Source of the DNA: Holosporaceae bacterium
GTDB taxonomy: Bacteria; Pseudomonadota; Alphaproteobacteria; UBA3830
NCBI GenBank assembly: GCA_031262635.1
Contig: JAISHN010000025.1
Span: 1 to 29,723, forward strand
Direction of reading: 5' to 3'
DNA: 29,723 nt
The notes beneath the pieces were generated by a model. That model did not search any database. It worked only from the letters and a program-made list of their open reading frames with translations, and was not told the DNA's origin. Numbering within the stretch: position 1 is the stretch's first letter; every line of letters starts with the position of its first letter. Positions 7,016 to 15,085 of the stretch are shown here, piece by piece. Both the position numbers and the translations under genes were made by a program.

Positions 7016-7735
7016 CTACTCTTTATTAACTTCTCTCAGAACGGAATGCATAAACGCCGAGATCGCTACGCCGGTTTCCGTAGCGTCGTCGTTTACGAAG
7101 ACATATAAGTCATTGCGTTTACTCGCTTCTTTCTTGAGCTGCATTCCCCATTTGATTCTCTGTTCGATTTGCTCGGGAGTTTCGGTTTTTCTGCCTTTTA
7201 AACGCGCTCGCAGGACGGACTCGTCGCGGAAATCTATAAGAATTCCTACGACAGTTACGTTCGGATCGTTTTTAAAGGCCTTTCTTACGTTGTCGAGTCC
7301 GTTCAGGTCGGCGTTAATAATAACGCCGGAGCAGTCCTTTCGAGCCAATAATTTCAGGATATCCGACTTCAAGATTCCGTATTCTTTTCCAACGTTGCCG
7401 GCGTGATCTATAAGATCGCTCGGGTCTTGCCGTTTAAAGAAATCAGCGTCTTTTTCGTAGATATAATCAAATCCCGCCTTTTCCCCTGGTCTTTGATCGC
7501 GAGTCGTGTGATTTGCGGCTTTCAAAAGCGACTTGTCTTCCGCCAATACTATTTTAATCATATAATCTTTTCCAACGCCCGAGGCCCCAGATATGACAAA
7601 AATAGCTTTTCGCGATTGCGATATTTGCTGATTTTCTAACGATTCGCGGCCTTGTTTTTGCCGGAAACCTACATTGGAGACGTCGCAGGCTGCGAGCAGC
7701 GAACAGGCTAAACCCAATGTTATAAGTCTTTTCAT
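7016..7735 (-). CDS. Lipoprotein with a guanylate-kinase/PhnN-like domain
   Basis: The 239-residue product starts with a textbook lipoprotein signal peptide: MKRL, a hydrophobic core, then LAAC with Cys17 as the lipidation site. From about residue 43 it resembles guanylate kinase. There is a P-loop GASGVGKD (50-57), TTRDQRPGEKAGFDYIY (77-93, the nucleotide-monophosphate site), a VGKEYGI segment, a GVIINADLNGLDNVRK segment, and an RLKGRKTETPEQIEQR lid-like region. The usual Ser/Thr after the P-loop Lys is Asp, as in PhnN (ribose 1,5-bisphosphokinase). A lipidated, exported nucleotide-kinase fold is odd, because ATP is scarce outside the cytoplasm; it may be a binding protein or have a non-kinase role. 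The ATG at 7735 has GAGGAGAC upstream. It is divergent from the histidine kinase gene. Confidence 0.75.
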   Translation of the reverse strand: MKRLITLGLACSLLAACDVSNVGFRQKQGRESLENQQISQSRKAIFVISGASGVGKDYMIKIVLAEDKSLLKAANHTTRDQRPGEKAGFDYIYEKDADFFKRQDPSDLIDHAGNVGKEYGILKSDILKLLARKDCSGVIINADLNGLDNVRKAFKNDPNVTVVGILIDFRDESVLRARLKGRKTETPEQIEQRIKWGMQLKKEASKRNDLYVFVNDDATETGVAISAFMHSVLREVNKE

Positions 7736-7840
7736 TTTTGTCTCCTCATATTTTTTTTTCGATCCGAAAGTTTTAACGGCTTTCGCAATCGAACTTTTTA
7801 TATTGCTTCTGAAACGCTAAGTCAATCCGCGCTGGCGTTC

Positions 7841-7877
7841 ATTAAAAATTAATACTATTTTTTAATTAAAAATTAAT
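7841..7877. promoter_or_regulatory. Perfect 13-bp direct repeat in a divergent intergenic region
   Basis: ATTAAAAATTAAT occurs at 7841-7853 and again at 7865-7877, 24 bases apart (about two helical turns). It sits between the divergent lipoprotein and histidine kinase genes, in a region far more AT-rich than its surroundings. A paired regulator-binding site or promoter UP-element is possible. AT-richness alone could also create it. Confidence 0.4.
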
Positions 7878-7937
7878 TTATATTGTATCTATATTTTGGC
7901 GGTTGCCGAATGCGTTACAACTCGAAAGGAGGTATTT

Positions 7938-10034
7938 ATGCCTACGGAAAGACGCGTAAGATGGAGCAAAGAAGCGTTGGAATTTTTCGAGTCCGCTCCC
8001 GATAACGGCGTTACTCTTGATTTCGTTATATCTTTTGGCTGCGCGACTCAGACGGGCGAGGGATTCGAAGAACTCGTCAATTCGATAAACAACGATCCCG
8101 TAAGAAGAAAAGTAAAAAAGATAAATATTACCGACACTTCTTATTTATACAGACATACTATGCCGGAATTCGCTCAGTACGCCGATCCTAACGTTCCGAC
8201 GCTATGGTTTCTGAAAAACAAAGCCGCTATAGAAAAATTAGAAGTAGACGTTTCGCTAAGACAGTGGGCTAACGGTCTTAAAGCCGCGGATTTTGAGGAC
8301 TGGCATAAACAAATGAAAATTGATTTCGCCGGAGACGAGGACGGAAACGGCGTGAAACAAGAATTCCGAGAAGCCGTTATAAGCATGGCCGAAGGAGCGG
8401 TTTTTAAGGGAAACGGACTGCTTAAGCAGAATATAGAATTCGTATTAGAGGAATGCGCTTACACGTGCGCGAATTTCAAAAACATAGTAATGGTATACCC
8501 AATGTCTTTGTCTCCGATACGATCCATTATCGAGCGATATAATCTGAACGTTAAGCATCTTCCTTATAAAATGTCGAACCATGCCGAGCAGCATAAAAAC
8601 TGTTCCGGGTTCAGCAATATGGATCGGCAAATAACCGAATTCATCACAAAAAAAGCCGACAACGTGAATTTCTTCGTAGTAAGCAAAACCGGAGAAATAA
8701 TATACAAGAACGACGCTTGCAGACAGCAGGTAAAAGACATGCACGTCAAAGAATTGGCTCCCAACGTATGGGAAACCGTCGAAGAGGTGATGAAGACAAA
8801 ACAACAAATTATAGTCGAGGAAGAATCCATAGAAGGCGACTGCTATCTATCCGTTAAAGCTCCGCTTATAGCGAAAAACAAAGTCGAAGGAGTTATCGGA
8901 CTCGCCGTAAACGTCACAGATCGCAAAAAAGCTGAAAAACTCGAGATCGAAAACAGACTGCAAAAGGCGAGAATAAACGAACAAGAGGAATTTGCAAAAT
9001 TCATCGCGAGAATGGCTCACGATATAACTTCTCCGCTGATCAGCTTGGAATATTTCGTAAAATCCTGCGAGAACATGCCGGAAGATCGCCAAAAAGCTCT
9101 TAAAAGCATTGCGACGAGTATTAAAAGCATAGCCGGAGATTTGTTGGACAGATATATAAAATTCCGCGGCGATTTTTGCGCGGCTCAGGATCAAGATATT
9201 TTAGTTTCGCTCGCTTTGTCGGAAGTCGTAAGCCACAAAAGATACCAATATAAGGACTCGAACGTTAAATTTCACTATTCTTACGATCCGACGTTTAAAT
9301 TCGCTTTTATTAGGGGAGATCAATCGAAACTTAGCCGAGCGATATCGAATTTGGTTAATAACTCCGCGGAAGCTTTTGAAGACAAACGCGGAGTTATAGA
9401 TATTTCGTTCGCAGTGGAAAACGGAAATGTAAAAATCCTCGTAAAAGACGACGGAAAAGGCATGCCGAAAACGCTGGTTGATAAAATCAACGCTGGAAAC
9501 GCCGTGAATACGACCAAAGAAACCGGACACGGCATCGGACTCGAGCAGGTCATAAGCGCGGTCGCGCTTTACGGCGGAAGATTGTTCGTCGAATCGGAAG
9601 AAGGACGAGGAACAACCGCGACTCTTATTTTCCCCGAGTTACGGCGGCCGGATTGGCTGGCGGAGCAAGTTTCGCTAAGAAAAAACGACACCGTCGTAGT
9701 TGTAGACGATGAAAAATCGATACATCACGTTTGGAAGACTATTCTGAAAGATAGGTTTAAAGACTCCAATTTGATTTTCTTCACAAATTATCAAGAAGCG
9801 TCGAGTTTTATCGAGTCGAAAAAAGGAAATAATTTGTTTTTGCTGGCGGATTTCGAGTTAAAAGACCGCGGTTCAAACGGCTTGGATTTAATACGGGACA
9901 ATAAGCTAGAAAAACGCTCGCTTATCGTAACTAATTGCTGCGATCAAACGACGCGAGAACTCGCCGAACAATCGGGAGTGAAGATCCTGCCGAAGCAATT
10001 TATATCGGAGATTAAAGTGCGCGTCACCGGATAG
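7938..10034 (+). CDS. Hybrid histidine kinase with N-terminal cyclodipeptide-synthase-like domain
   Basis: The start at 7938 is fixed by a strong AAAGGAGGT site; the frame is open 14 codons further upstream. The 698-residue protein has no membrane segment, so it should be cytoplasmic. Residues about 15-225 resemble tRNA-dependent cyclodipeptide synthases: an ISFG loop (Ser32), ITDTSYLYRH (64-73), a WFLKNKAAI segment, RQW...FEDWHKQM, an IEFVLEECA helix (166-174, Glu172) and a VYP motif (186-188) like the XYP subfamily. A PAS-like domain follows (about 238-328), ending in NVTDRKKAE. Next come a phospho-acceptor region with MAHDITSPL (His361) and a HATPase domain (N-box NLVNNSAEAF, DDGKGMP, GHGIGL). 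A receiver domain closes the protein (D590/D591, probable phospho-Asp D638, T665, K686). Kinase and receiver calls are secure. The synthase call rests on motif reading, and Phe168 stands where Tyr is usual. Confidence 0.8.
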   Translation: MPTERRVRWSKEALEFFESAPDNGVTLDFVISFGCATQTGEGFEELVNSINNDPVRRKVKKINITDTSYLYRHTMPEFAQYADPNVPTLWFLKNKAAIEKLEVDVSLRQWANGLKAADFEDWHKQMKIDFAGDEDGNGVKQEFREAVISMAEGAVFKGNGLLKQNIEFVLEECAYTCANFKNIVMVYPMSLSPIRSIIERYNLNVKHLPYKMSNHAEQHKNCSGFSNMDRQITEFITKKADNVNFFVVSKTGEIIYKNDACRQQVKDMHVKELAPNVWETVEEVMKTKQQIIVEEESIEGDCYLSVKAPLIAKNKVEGVIGLAVNVTDRKKAEKLEIENRLQKARINEQEEFAKFIARMAHDITSPLISLEYFVKSCENMPEDRQKALKSIATSIKSIAGDLLDRYIKFRGDFCAAQDQDILVSLALSEVVSHKRYQYKDSNVKFHYSYDPTFKFAFIRGDQSKLSRAISNLVNNSAEAFEDKRGVIDISFAVENGNVKILVKDDGKGMPKTLVDKINAGNAVNTTKETGHGIGLEQVISAVALYGGRLFVESEEGRGTTATLIFPELRRPDWLAEQVSLRKNDTVVVVDDEKSIHHVWKTILKDRFKDSNLIFFTNYQEASSFIESKKGNNLFLLADFELKDRGSNGLDLIRDNKLEKRSLIVTNCCDQTTRELAEQSGVKILPKQFISEIKVRVTG

Positions 10035-10050
10035 AACGGCGTTTTCAGGC

Positions 10051-10110
10051 GACGACGCATCTTCGCCGTCTGGATCCTTCGTCGGGCTTCGCCCTCCTCT
10101 AGGATGACGA
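10051..10110. repeat. Class I palindromic repeat, right arm only
   Basis: The segment reads cttcgccgtctggatcc...ctcctctaggatgacga and matches the right arm of the full repeats at 10319-10415 and 22611-22698. No left arm is present. It begins shortly after the histidine kinase stop codon. Confidence 0.65.
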
Positions 10111-10149
10111 AAGGGGGAAATGTTGCTTTTTCGTCGTCCTTCTCCCTTT

Positions 10150-10240
10150 TCTCGTCATCCTTGCGAGCGCAGCGAAGCGAGGATCCAGAAAATGCTGATA
10201 TTTCACTGGATCCTCGGCCTAACGGCCAAGGATGACGAGA
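10150..10240. repeat. Class I palindromic repeat, complete
   Basis: Outer ends TCTCGTCATCCTT and AAGGATGACGAGA are perfect inverted repeats, and inner GGATCCAG and CTGGATCC form a second paired block. The whole unit could fold into a long hairpin. It is one of three copies in tandem between the histidine kinase gene and pepA. Confidence 0.75.
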
Positions 10241-10318
10241 TGGGGCGACTCAAAATTTTCTCAAGACGGAATACGGGTTTTAGGCTGTGTTAGGAAGAAT
10301 TTTGTTCGTCGTCCTTTT

Positions 10319-10415
10319 CCGTCATCCTGAGCAAAGCGAAGGATCCAGACGGCGAGTACGCCGAAAAATCGCATGGATCCTTCGTCGGGCAAGCCCTCCT
10401 CCTCTAGGATGACGG
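10319..10415. repeat. Class I palindromic repeat, complete
   Basis: Ends CCGTCATCCT and AGGATGACGG pair with each other, and the inner GGATCC blocks pair too. The unit lies 40 bases past the pepA stop (pepA runs on the minus strand) and could act as a transcript-end hairpin, although no U tract is present. Confidence 0.75.
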
Positions 10416-10454
10416 AGAAGGAATTTTGATTCATCAATAACGCATAAGGAAAAT

Positions 10455-11966
10455 CTAGCTTCCCTTTGCGTAATTCTCTCGCAAAAAGTCGTACAGCAAA
10501 TGGACTCCGTATCCGGTCGTTCCTTTGCCGCAGACGAATAAATCGTCGAAAGTTACGCATTCGACCGCGGCTATATCGAGGTGCGCCCATCTTTTTCCAT
10601 TCGTAAATCGTCTCAGGAAATGAGCGGCGGTTATGCTGCCTCCGCGGACGTTCGGTCTTCCGATGTTTTGCATATCTGCGACGTCGGAGTCGATTCCTTT
10701 TTCAAAATGATCGGTCATAGGCATACGCCACGCTTTCTCGCCGGTCGCGTCGCCCGATTTAGATATCTGTTCCGCCAACTTATCGCAATTGCTGAACAAC
10801 CCCGCAAACTCATGTCCCAACGCGACCGCCATTGCTCCCGTCAAAGTCGCGAGGTCTATTATCGCTTCTGGATCGAATCGATCTTGCGCGTACCATATAG
10901 CGTCCGCGAGAACCATGCGACCTTCCGCGTCGGTGCTCAACACCTCTATCGTCTGACCGGACATGGATTTTACTATGTCGCCAGGGCGTTGCGCGGAGCC
11001 GGACGGCATGTTTTCGACCATCGCCATTATTCCAACGACGTTTACCGGAAGTTTGTTCAATGCGACCGCTTTAAATAGACCGAGAACCGCTCCCGATCCG
11101 GCCATATCGCGAATCATCTCGTTCATGTTATTTTCCGGCTTCAAGCTAATGCCGCCGCTGTCGAACGTCACGCCTTTGCCGACAAATGCGATTGGCTTTT
11201 GAGATTTGTCTCCGCCGTTCCAACGCAAAACCGCCATTCGCGGCCTGTTCTCGCTTCCCTGACCGACGGCTAGAAGAGAGTTCATGCCAAGCTTTTTCAT
11301 ATCGGCTTCGTCTAAGATTTCAACCTCTACGCCGAGCGGAGCTAGCTCGTCCTTCGCGATTTTCGCTAAACTCTCAGGATAAATAACGTTTGCCGGTTCA
11401 GATACTACTAGTCGCGTCAAAAACGCGCCGTCCGCGATTTTTCGCAGTTCGTCGAAGCGTTCTTCGGACGTTTTTACGTCTTGCGTCAATATCGATAGAG
11501 TTTTCAGCTTAGGCTTTTCGTTTTTTTTCGTCTTGTATTTGTCGAAATTCCAGGATCTCAACAGCGCGCCAAAACCGATGAAAGAAGACGCGCAAGCGCA
11601 AGGAAAACGCAAGTCTTCCGCGTCGATTGCGATAAAAACGTTCGAGTCTAGTTTCTCCGCCGCAGAATAAATCGTCGCGCCGAGTTTTTCTAATTCGAGT
11701 TTGCTAAATTCCTTATTTGGCTCGCCGAGTCCAACGATTATTATATGATTATAATCGTTCGAACATGATATGAACGAGCAAGTTTTTAAAAATTTTCCGT
11801 CGAATTTTAATTTTCCTAGATTTTTTGAGATTATTCCTTCGAAACTTTCGTCGATTTTTTTAGCGTTTCGCGATAACGATCCGTCTGCGTGAACTCCTGC
11901 GACTAAACTGCAATTTTTCGATAATTTATCCGAAAACGAAACTTTTTCTAACACCGCGACCTCCAT
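10455..11966 (-). CDS. pepA: Leucyl aminopeptidase (M17 family)
   Basis: This cytosolic di-metal exopeptidase removes N-terminal residues from peptides, chiefly Leu and other hydrophobics; family members can also bind DNA. The 503-residue protein has a variable N-terminal domain and a catalytic M17 domain. Family motifs include VGKGVTFDSGGISLKP (metal-binding Lys and Asp), MAGSGAV and STDAEGRMVLADA (metal-binding Asp and Glu plus the catalytic Arg). Length is normal. The ATG at 11966 has no good ribosome-binding site. A GTG four codons in (at 11954) lies just after GGAGGT and suits the promoter position better, so translation may start there. It seems monocistronic, with palindromic repeats downstream. 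Confidence 0.93.
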   Translation of the reverse strand: MEVAVLEKVSFSDKLSKNCSLVAGVHADGSLSRNAKKIDESFEGIISKNLGKLKFDGKFLKTCSFISCSNDYNHIIIVGLGEPNKEFSKLELEKLGATIYSAAEKLDSNVFIAIDAEDLRFPCACASSFIGFGALLRSWNFDKYKTKKNEKPKLKTLSILTQDVKTSEERFDELRKIADGAFLTRLVVSEPANVIYPESLAKIAKDELAPLGVEVEILDEADMKKLGMNSLLAVGQGSENRPRMAVLRWNGGDKSQKPIAFVGKGVTFDSGGISLKPENNMNEMIRDMAGSGAVLGLFKAVALNKLPVNVVGIMAMVENMPSGSAQRPGDIVKSMSGQTIEVLSTDAEGRMVLADAIWYAQDRFDPEAIIDLATLTGAMAVALGHEFAGLFSNCDKLAEQISKSGDATGEKAWRMPMTDHFEKGIDSDVADMQNIGRPNVRGGSITAAHFLRRFTNGKRWAHLDIAAVECVTFDDLFVCGKGTTGYGVHLLYDFLRENYAKGS

Positions 11967-11980
11967 TTAATGCTGATTCT

Positions 11981-12011
11981 ATTATATACCAGACGATCGC
12001 CGGCATCGCAA
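11981..12011 (-). promoter_or_regulatory. Possible pepA promoter
   Basis: On the minus strand, TTGCGA (12006-12011) is followed 17 bases later by TATATA, which overlaps a perfect TATAAT at 11981-11986. It would start transcription only about 10 bases before the ATG at 11966, favouring the GTG start at 11954. Confidence 0.45.
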
Positions 12012-12058
12012 CGAAACGCGGAAATACTTCTAACCCGCGCTTCTTTTCGTCTTTAATA

Positions 12059-12086
12059 TTGACCTTGCTCGCCGACATGATATAAA
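12059..12086 (+). promoter_or_regulatory. Sigma70-type promoter of tRNA-Cys
   Basis: TTGACC (12059-12064) and TATAAA (12081-12086) each match the consensus at five of six positions and are 16 bases apart. They lie just upstream of the tRNA at 12102. Confidence 0.65.
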
Positions 12087-12101
12087 AATAGCGACGTTTT
12101 A

Positions 12102-12175
12102 GGCTGGGTGGCAGAGCGGTTATGCAGAGGACTGCAAATCCTTGTAGGTCGGTTCGACTCCGGTCCCAGCCTCCA
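12102..12175 (+). tRNA. tRNA-Cys (anticodon GCA)
   Basis: A 7-bp acceptor stem forms between GGCTGGG and CCCAGCC. The anticodon stem AGGA/TCCT encloses the loop CTGCAAA, giving anticodon GCA. The discriminator base is U, as expected for tRNA-Cys, and CCA is encoded. The GGTTCGACTCC T-arm is present. The 3' end lies two bases from the stop codon of the convergent secretion gene. Confidence 0.95.
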
Positions 12176-12177
12176 AA

Positions 12178-12882
12178 CTACCAAGCGTCGCCTAGTTTTA
12201 TTCGGGTAGTTAAGCCGTTATCGCCTTGTATTTCAATTGAATTTTGATCGACGTTTATCAGTCGATAATCGCCTATCGGGTCGCCTATCTGAAACCAAGA
12301 ATCGTTTACGTAGGCTTTTGAATTATCTATCGCGCAAAATAGCCTGCGAGATTTCTTTTGGTTAAATAAATTTATTTTCCCAAATTTTCGGTCGGTAGGT
12401 TTTATAGAAATTATACCGGAAGGCTCGCTAAACGTAAGAATTTTGAATTGAAGCGTCGCGACGATTTCATTCTTAGTCGGAAGGAAAGTTATCGTTTTAA
12501 ATTGCGTTACGCCTGGAGTTTCGAGAAGCGTTTCTTTGATAAAATTATAAATTTTCCCCTCTTGATTCGCGGCTATTTTAATTTCTTTGCTCTCGCGAGC
12601 GGAAGAGCGTTTTATCGATACTTTTTTCAATTGTAGTTTTCGAGAAATTCGTTCTACGACTTTTTTCAGATCCTGATTTTTAGCGAAAATCTTTTTTTCC
12701 GATTTTAAATACGAGAAAGGACGCGTTTTGATTTCTTTCACAAAATTTGCGACGGAATTTTTAAATTCGCGCAATCGAGCTTCGCGCTCCGCCAACTCGT
12801 TTAACTCGCTTATTTTCACGACGATTAAAACGCATGGAATCATTATCAGGAAAATCGAAAAATACGCCTTTATTTTACGCAT
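12178..12882 (-). CDS. PilO/GspM-like protein with C-terminal PilP/GspC-like domain (putative)
   Basis: The 234-residue protein has one N-terminal membrane segment (about residues 6-24), a charged coiled-coil-like stretch, and a middle domain (about 65-150) that could be the ferredoxin-like fold of PilO/GspM. The end (about 186-234: AYVNDSWFQIGDPIG, LINVDQNSIEI, TRIKLGDAW) resembles the small beta domain of PilP/GspC (HR domain) that docks onto the outer-membrane secretin. If so, it merges two platform subunits usually encoded separately. It overlaps the preceding gene by 13 bases and is last in the four-gene set. The assignment leans on gene order and is tentative. Confidence 0.5.
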   Translation of the reverse strand: MRKIKAYFSIFLIMIPCVLIVVKISELNELAEREARLREFKNSVANFVKEIKTRPFSYLKSEKKIFAKNQDLKKVVERISRKLQLKKVSIKRSSARESKEIKIAANQEGKIYNFIKETLLETPGVTQFKTITFLPTKNEIVATLQFKILTFSEPSGIISIKPTDRKFGKINLFNQKKSRRLFCAIDNSKAYVNDSWFQIGDPIGDYRLINVDQNSIEIQGDNGLTTRIKLGDAW

Positions 12883-13913
12883 ACGACTACCCCGATTTTT
12901 TTATCCGATCCAAGTTCTTCGTATTCTTCGTTTGAATTTCTTTCGATTTCTAAGTCGCTTTCCTTCTTTAATTTGCTTAGAGTCGATTTGTTTAGCGACG
13001 TTTTTATCTTGACCGTATCTCCGTTTTCGAAAGATAAACGCTCGATTCGAATATTGTATTTTTGACGCAGCCAGGAGGCTTTTTCGAGCAAGCGCAGCGG
13101 ATCGCGGGAGTTTTTCAACGCTTCTACGACTTGCTTTACGGAAGGAAAATTTTCTTCGTTTATTTCCAACTTTATGTCTTTAGTCGCCGTGCGGACGCTT
13201 TTTTCTAACGATGAAACGACTCGTTTTTTATCCCAAACGCATTTTTCAATTCCGAATAAAACTAACACGACGACAAACACGATTATTTTAAAAACTCTTC
13301 CGTCTAGAAATTTTTCAAATTGATTTTTATCGCTCGCAATAGGTTTTACGCGACGATGATTTAATAAAAATTCTTCAAAATCGACGTTATTTTCGATGAA
13401 AACCCGTTTGCAGTTTATATTCGAGTTAATTTTCGAAGAAATCTCGGGCGAAAAAATTTTTATGTTTTTCATCGTTCCGAATCTTTGCAAATACTTTAAA
13501 GTTTTCGAAACTTCGCTTGAAACGTTGCAAATCAAGGGCAAGAACCTTGATAGAAGGATTCCCTTGCCTACGCCGGCGATTATTCGGAAATTAGACCAAT
13601 GACGGGCGGCGTAAATCCACCATTCGTTCTCGCGGATTCTATCGACGTTAGAACAGAATTCCGCGACAATATTTTCAATCAAATAAACGTCGTCTTTATT
13701 TTTTTCAAAATCGCTTGGCAGAGAAACTTTTTGAATATAAAAATCCGATTTTTTAAAGAGACTTAAATCGTCTTTCGAAACTAAAAACGCTTTTTCGCGC
13801 TCGGACAGCGTTTTTCTCTGGCAGCTTAAAATTTTGCGAGCGTCCCAAAACGAACAGCCGCTTAATTTTTCCAGGGAGAATTCGATTTCGTTTCGGTCGA
13901 AAATCATCGTCAT
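12870..13913 (-). CDS. GspL/PilN-like inner-membrane platform protein (putative)
   Basis: The 347-residue protein has a soluble N-terminal part (about 1-205), one strongly hydrophobic segment (about 207-227) and a C-terminal soluble part with heptad-like charged stretches (228-345). This topology, and its place right after the GspF-like gene, match GspL or a PilM-PilN fusion, which link the cytoplasmic ATPase to the periplasmic platform. No sequence motif was clear enough to decide. The start overlaps the gspF stop as ATGA (4 bases), so translation is probably coupled. Confidence 0.5.
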   Translation of the reverse strand: MTMIFDRNEIEFSLEKLSGCSFWDARKILSCQRKTLSEREKAFLVSKDDLSLFKKSDFYIQKVSLPSDFEKNKDDVYLIENIVAEFCSNVDRIRENEWWIYAARHWSNFRIIAGVGKGILLSRFLPLICNVSSEVSKTLKYLQRFGTMKNIKIFSPEISSKINSNINCKRVFIENNVDFEEFLLNHRRVKPIASDKNQFEKFLDGRVFKIIVFVVVLVLFGIEKCVWDKKRVVSSLEKSVRTATKDIKLEINEENFPSVKQVVEALKNSRDPLRLLEKASWLRQKYNIRIERLSFENGDTVKIKTSLNKSTLSKLKKESDLEIERNSNEEYEELGSDKKIGVVVCVK

Positions 13914-15085
13914 AGGCCGGCGATTTCCACGTAGTTATAAATCGGATAAAATAGACCGCACAAAATTAGAATAAATATCAATCCCGTGAAAAGAGTAAGC
14001 CCAACGCTTAAAATTTGTCCTAACGACTTGATATCAAACAATATTTCTTTATATTGATTTTCAGCGGCGCGGTTTAAACTTTCCGGCAGATCGTTTCCTT
14101 CTTCGCCTATATAAACCGCCGCGATAATTTCTCGCGGAATTAATCGTCCTTCCGAGAAGGATTCCGCGATTTTATAACCGTCCGCTATATTGTCGCGAAT
14201 ATCTTTTAATTCGTTCTCAAGCGGAGAAAATTTTACCGCTTCGATAGCTAAATCAAACGCTCGGATAAAATCTAATTTTGCTTTCAGCGCCGCGCTTAGA
14301 ATTTTGCAAAATCGCCATATGGAGATCTTCACGATCAGCTCGCCAATTTTTGGAGTTTTGAGCGTCGCGCGGGATAAAAAATTTTTTCCTGTTTTCGTTA
14401 GTCGCAAGAGCGGAACGACCGCGAATAGCGTCGTCAAAAATAAAACGATAGCGTTGGAAATTACCGGCGTCGCGTCCGCCGCAAATCTCGCGAACGTCGG
14501 AACTTCATCGCAACTTTGAATAAGAGACGCGACCTGCGGTCCTAAAATTCCAGCGACTAAAATTAAAACTATCGCGGCTACGATCGTTATGAAAATCGGA
14601 TATGCGATCGCTCGTTTTACATTGTTTTGCCAATCGGATTGCAATTTTAAGAAGTTCAAAACGTTAGAAATAATTTCCGTCGCGTCGCCGGAATCTTCGA
14701 GCGCTTTTAGCAAGCCGACAATCGCGTCGCTAAAAACAAAACGGCGCTTTTGAAAAGACTCGCCGAGGCTTTCTCCATTCTTTAAAGAGTTGGAGACGTC
14801 CAAAAGCGTCGCGTTTAAAATTTTATTTCCGCGACAATCGGCGAAAGAATCGATCGCTTCATTAATTCTAACTCCGCATTTTAATTGAAAATTTATATGC
14901 GAGAAAAACGCCGACAAATCTTCTAAATCGACTTTATTTGAGATAAAACGCGCCTTTGTAATTTCAATCGGCGAGTAGAGTTTCGCGCGAAGAGAGTCAT
15001 AAACGCTTTTATAATCGTCCGCCAAAATCGCGCCGTCTTTTTTCGCTCCGTCTCGCGTTAAAACTTTGTACTTATATATAGGCAT
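13910..15085 (-). CDS. gspF: Type II secretion/type IV pilus platform protein GspF/PilC
   Basis: GspF-family proteins form the inner-membrane rotor that the secretion ATPase turns to assemble pilins or pseudopilins. The 391-residue product opens with the typical MPIYKYKVLTRDGAKKDG segment and has two tandem cytoplasmic helical domains (about 60-160 and 260-365). Membrane segments lie near residues 165-190, 210-230 and 365-388. The motifs SLGE-like SLKNGESLGESF and IGEEGNDLPESLNRAA are the two family repeats. It overlaps the ATPase gene by 14 bases and the next gene by 4. Family identity is good; whether the machine is a T2SS or a pilus cannot be told here, because no pilin or secretin is in the window. 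Confidence 0.85.
   Translation of the reverse strand: MPIYKYKVLTRDGAKKDGAILADDYKSVYDSLRAKLYSPIEITKARFISNKVDLEDLSAFFSHINFQLKCGVRINEAIDSFADCRGNKILNATLLDVSNSLKNGESLGESFQKRRFVFSDAIVGLLKALEDSGDATEIISNVLNFLKLQSDWQNNVKRAIAYPIFITIVAAIVLILVAGILGPQVASLIQSCDEVPTFARFAADATPVISNAIVLFLTTLFAVVPLLRLTKTGKNFLSRATLKTPKIGELIVKISIWRFCKILSAALKAKLDFIRAFDLAIEAVKFSPLENELKDIRDNIADGYKIAESFSEGRLIPREIIAAVYIGEEGNDLPESLNRAAENQYKEILFDIKSLGQILSVGLTLFTGLIFILILCGLFYPIYNYVEIAGL

Noticed and set aside
9201..9553. Long antisense frames inside the histidine kinase gene
   Set aside because: They are reverse-strand shadows of a CpG-rich coding sequence, with no ribosome-binding site or family similarity.
10035..10440. CRISPR-like array because of three similar units in a row
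   Set aside because: The units are 60-97 bases long, individually palindromic and unevenly spaced, with no short repeat and unique spacer pattern or cas genes.
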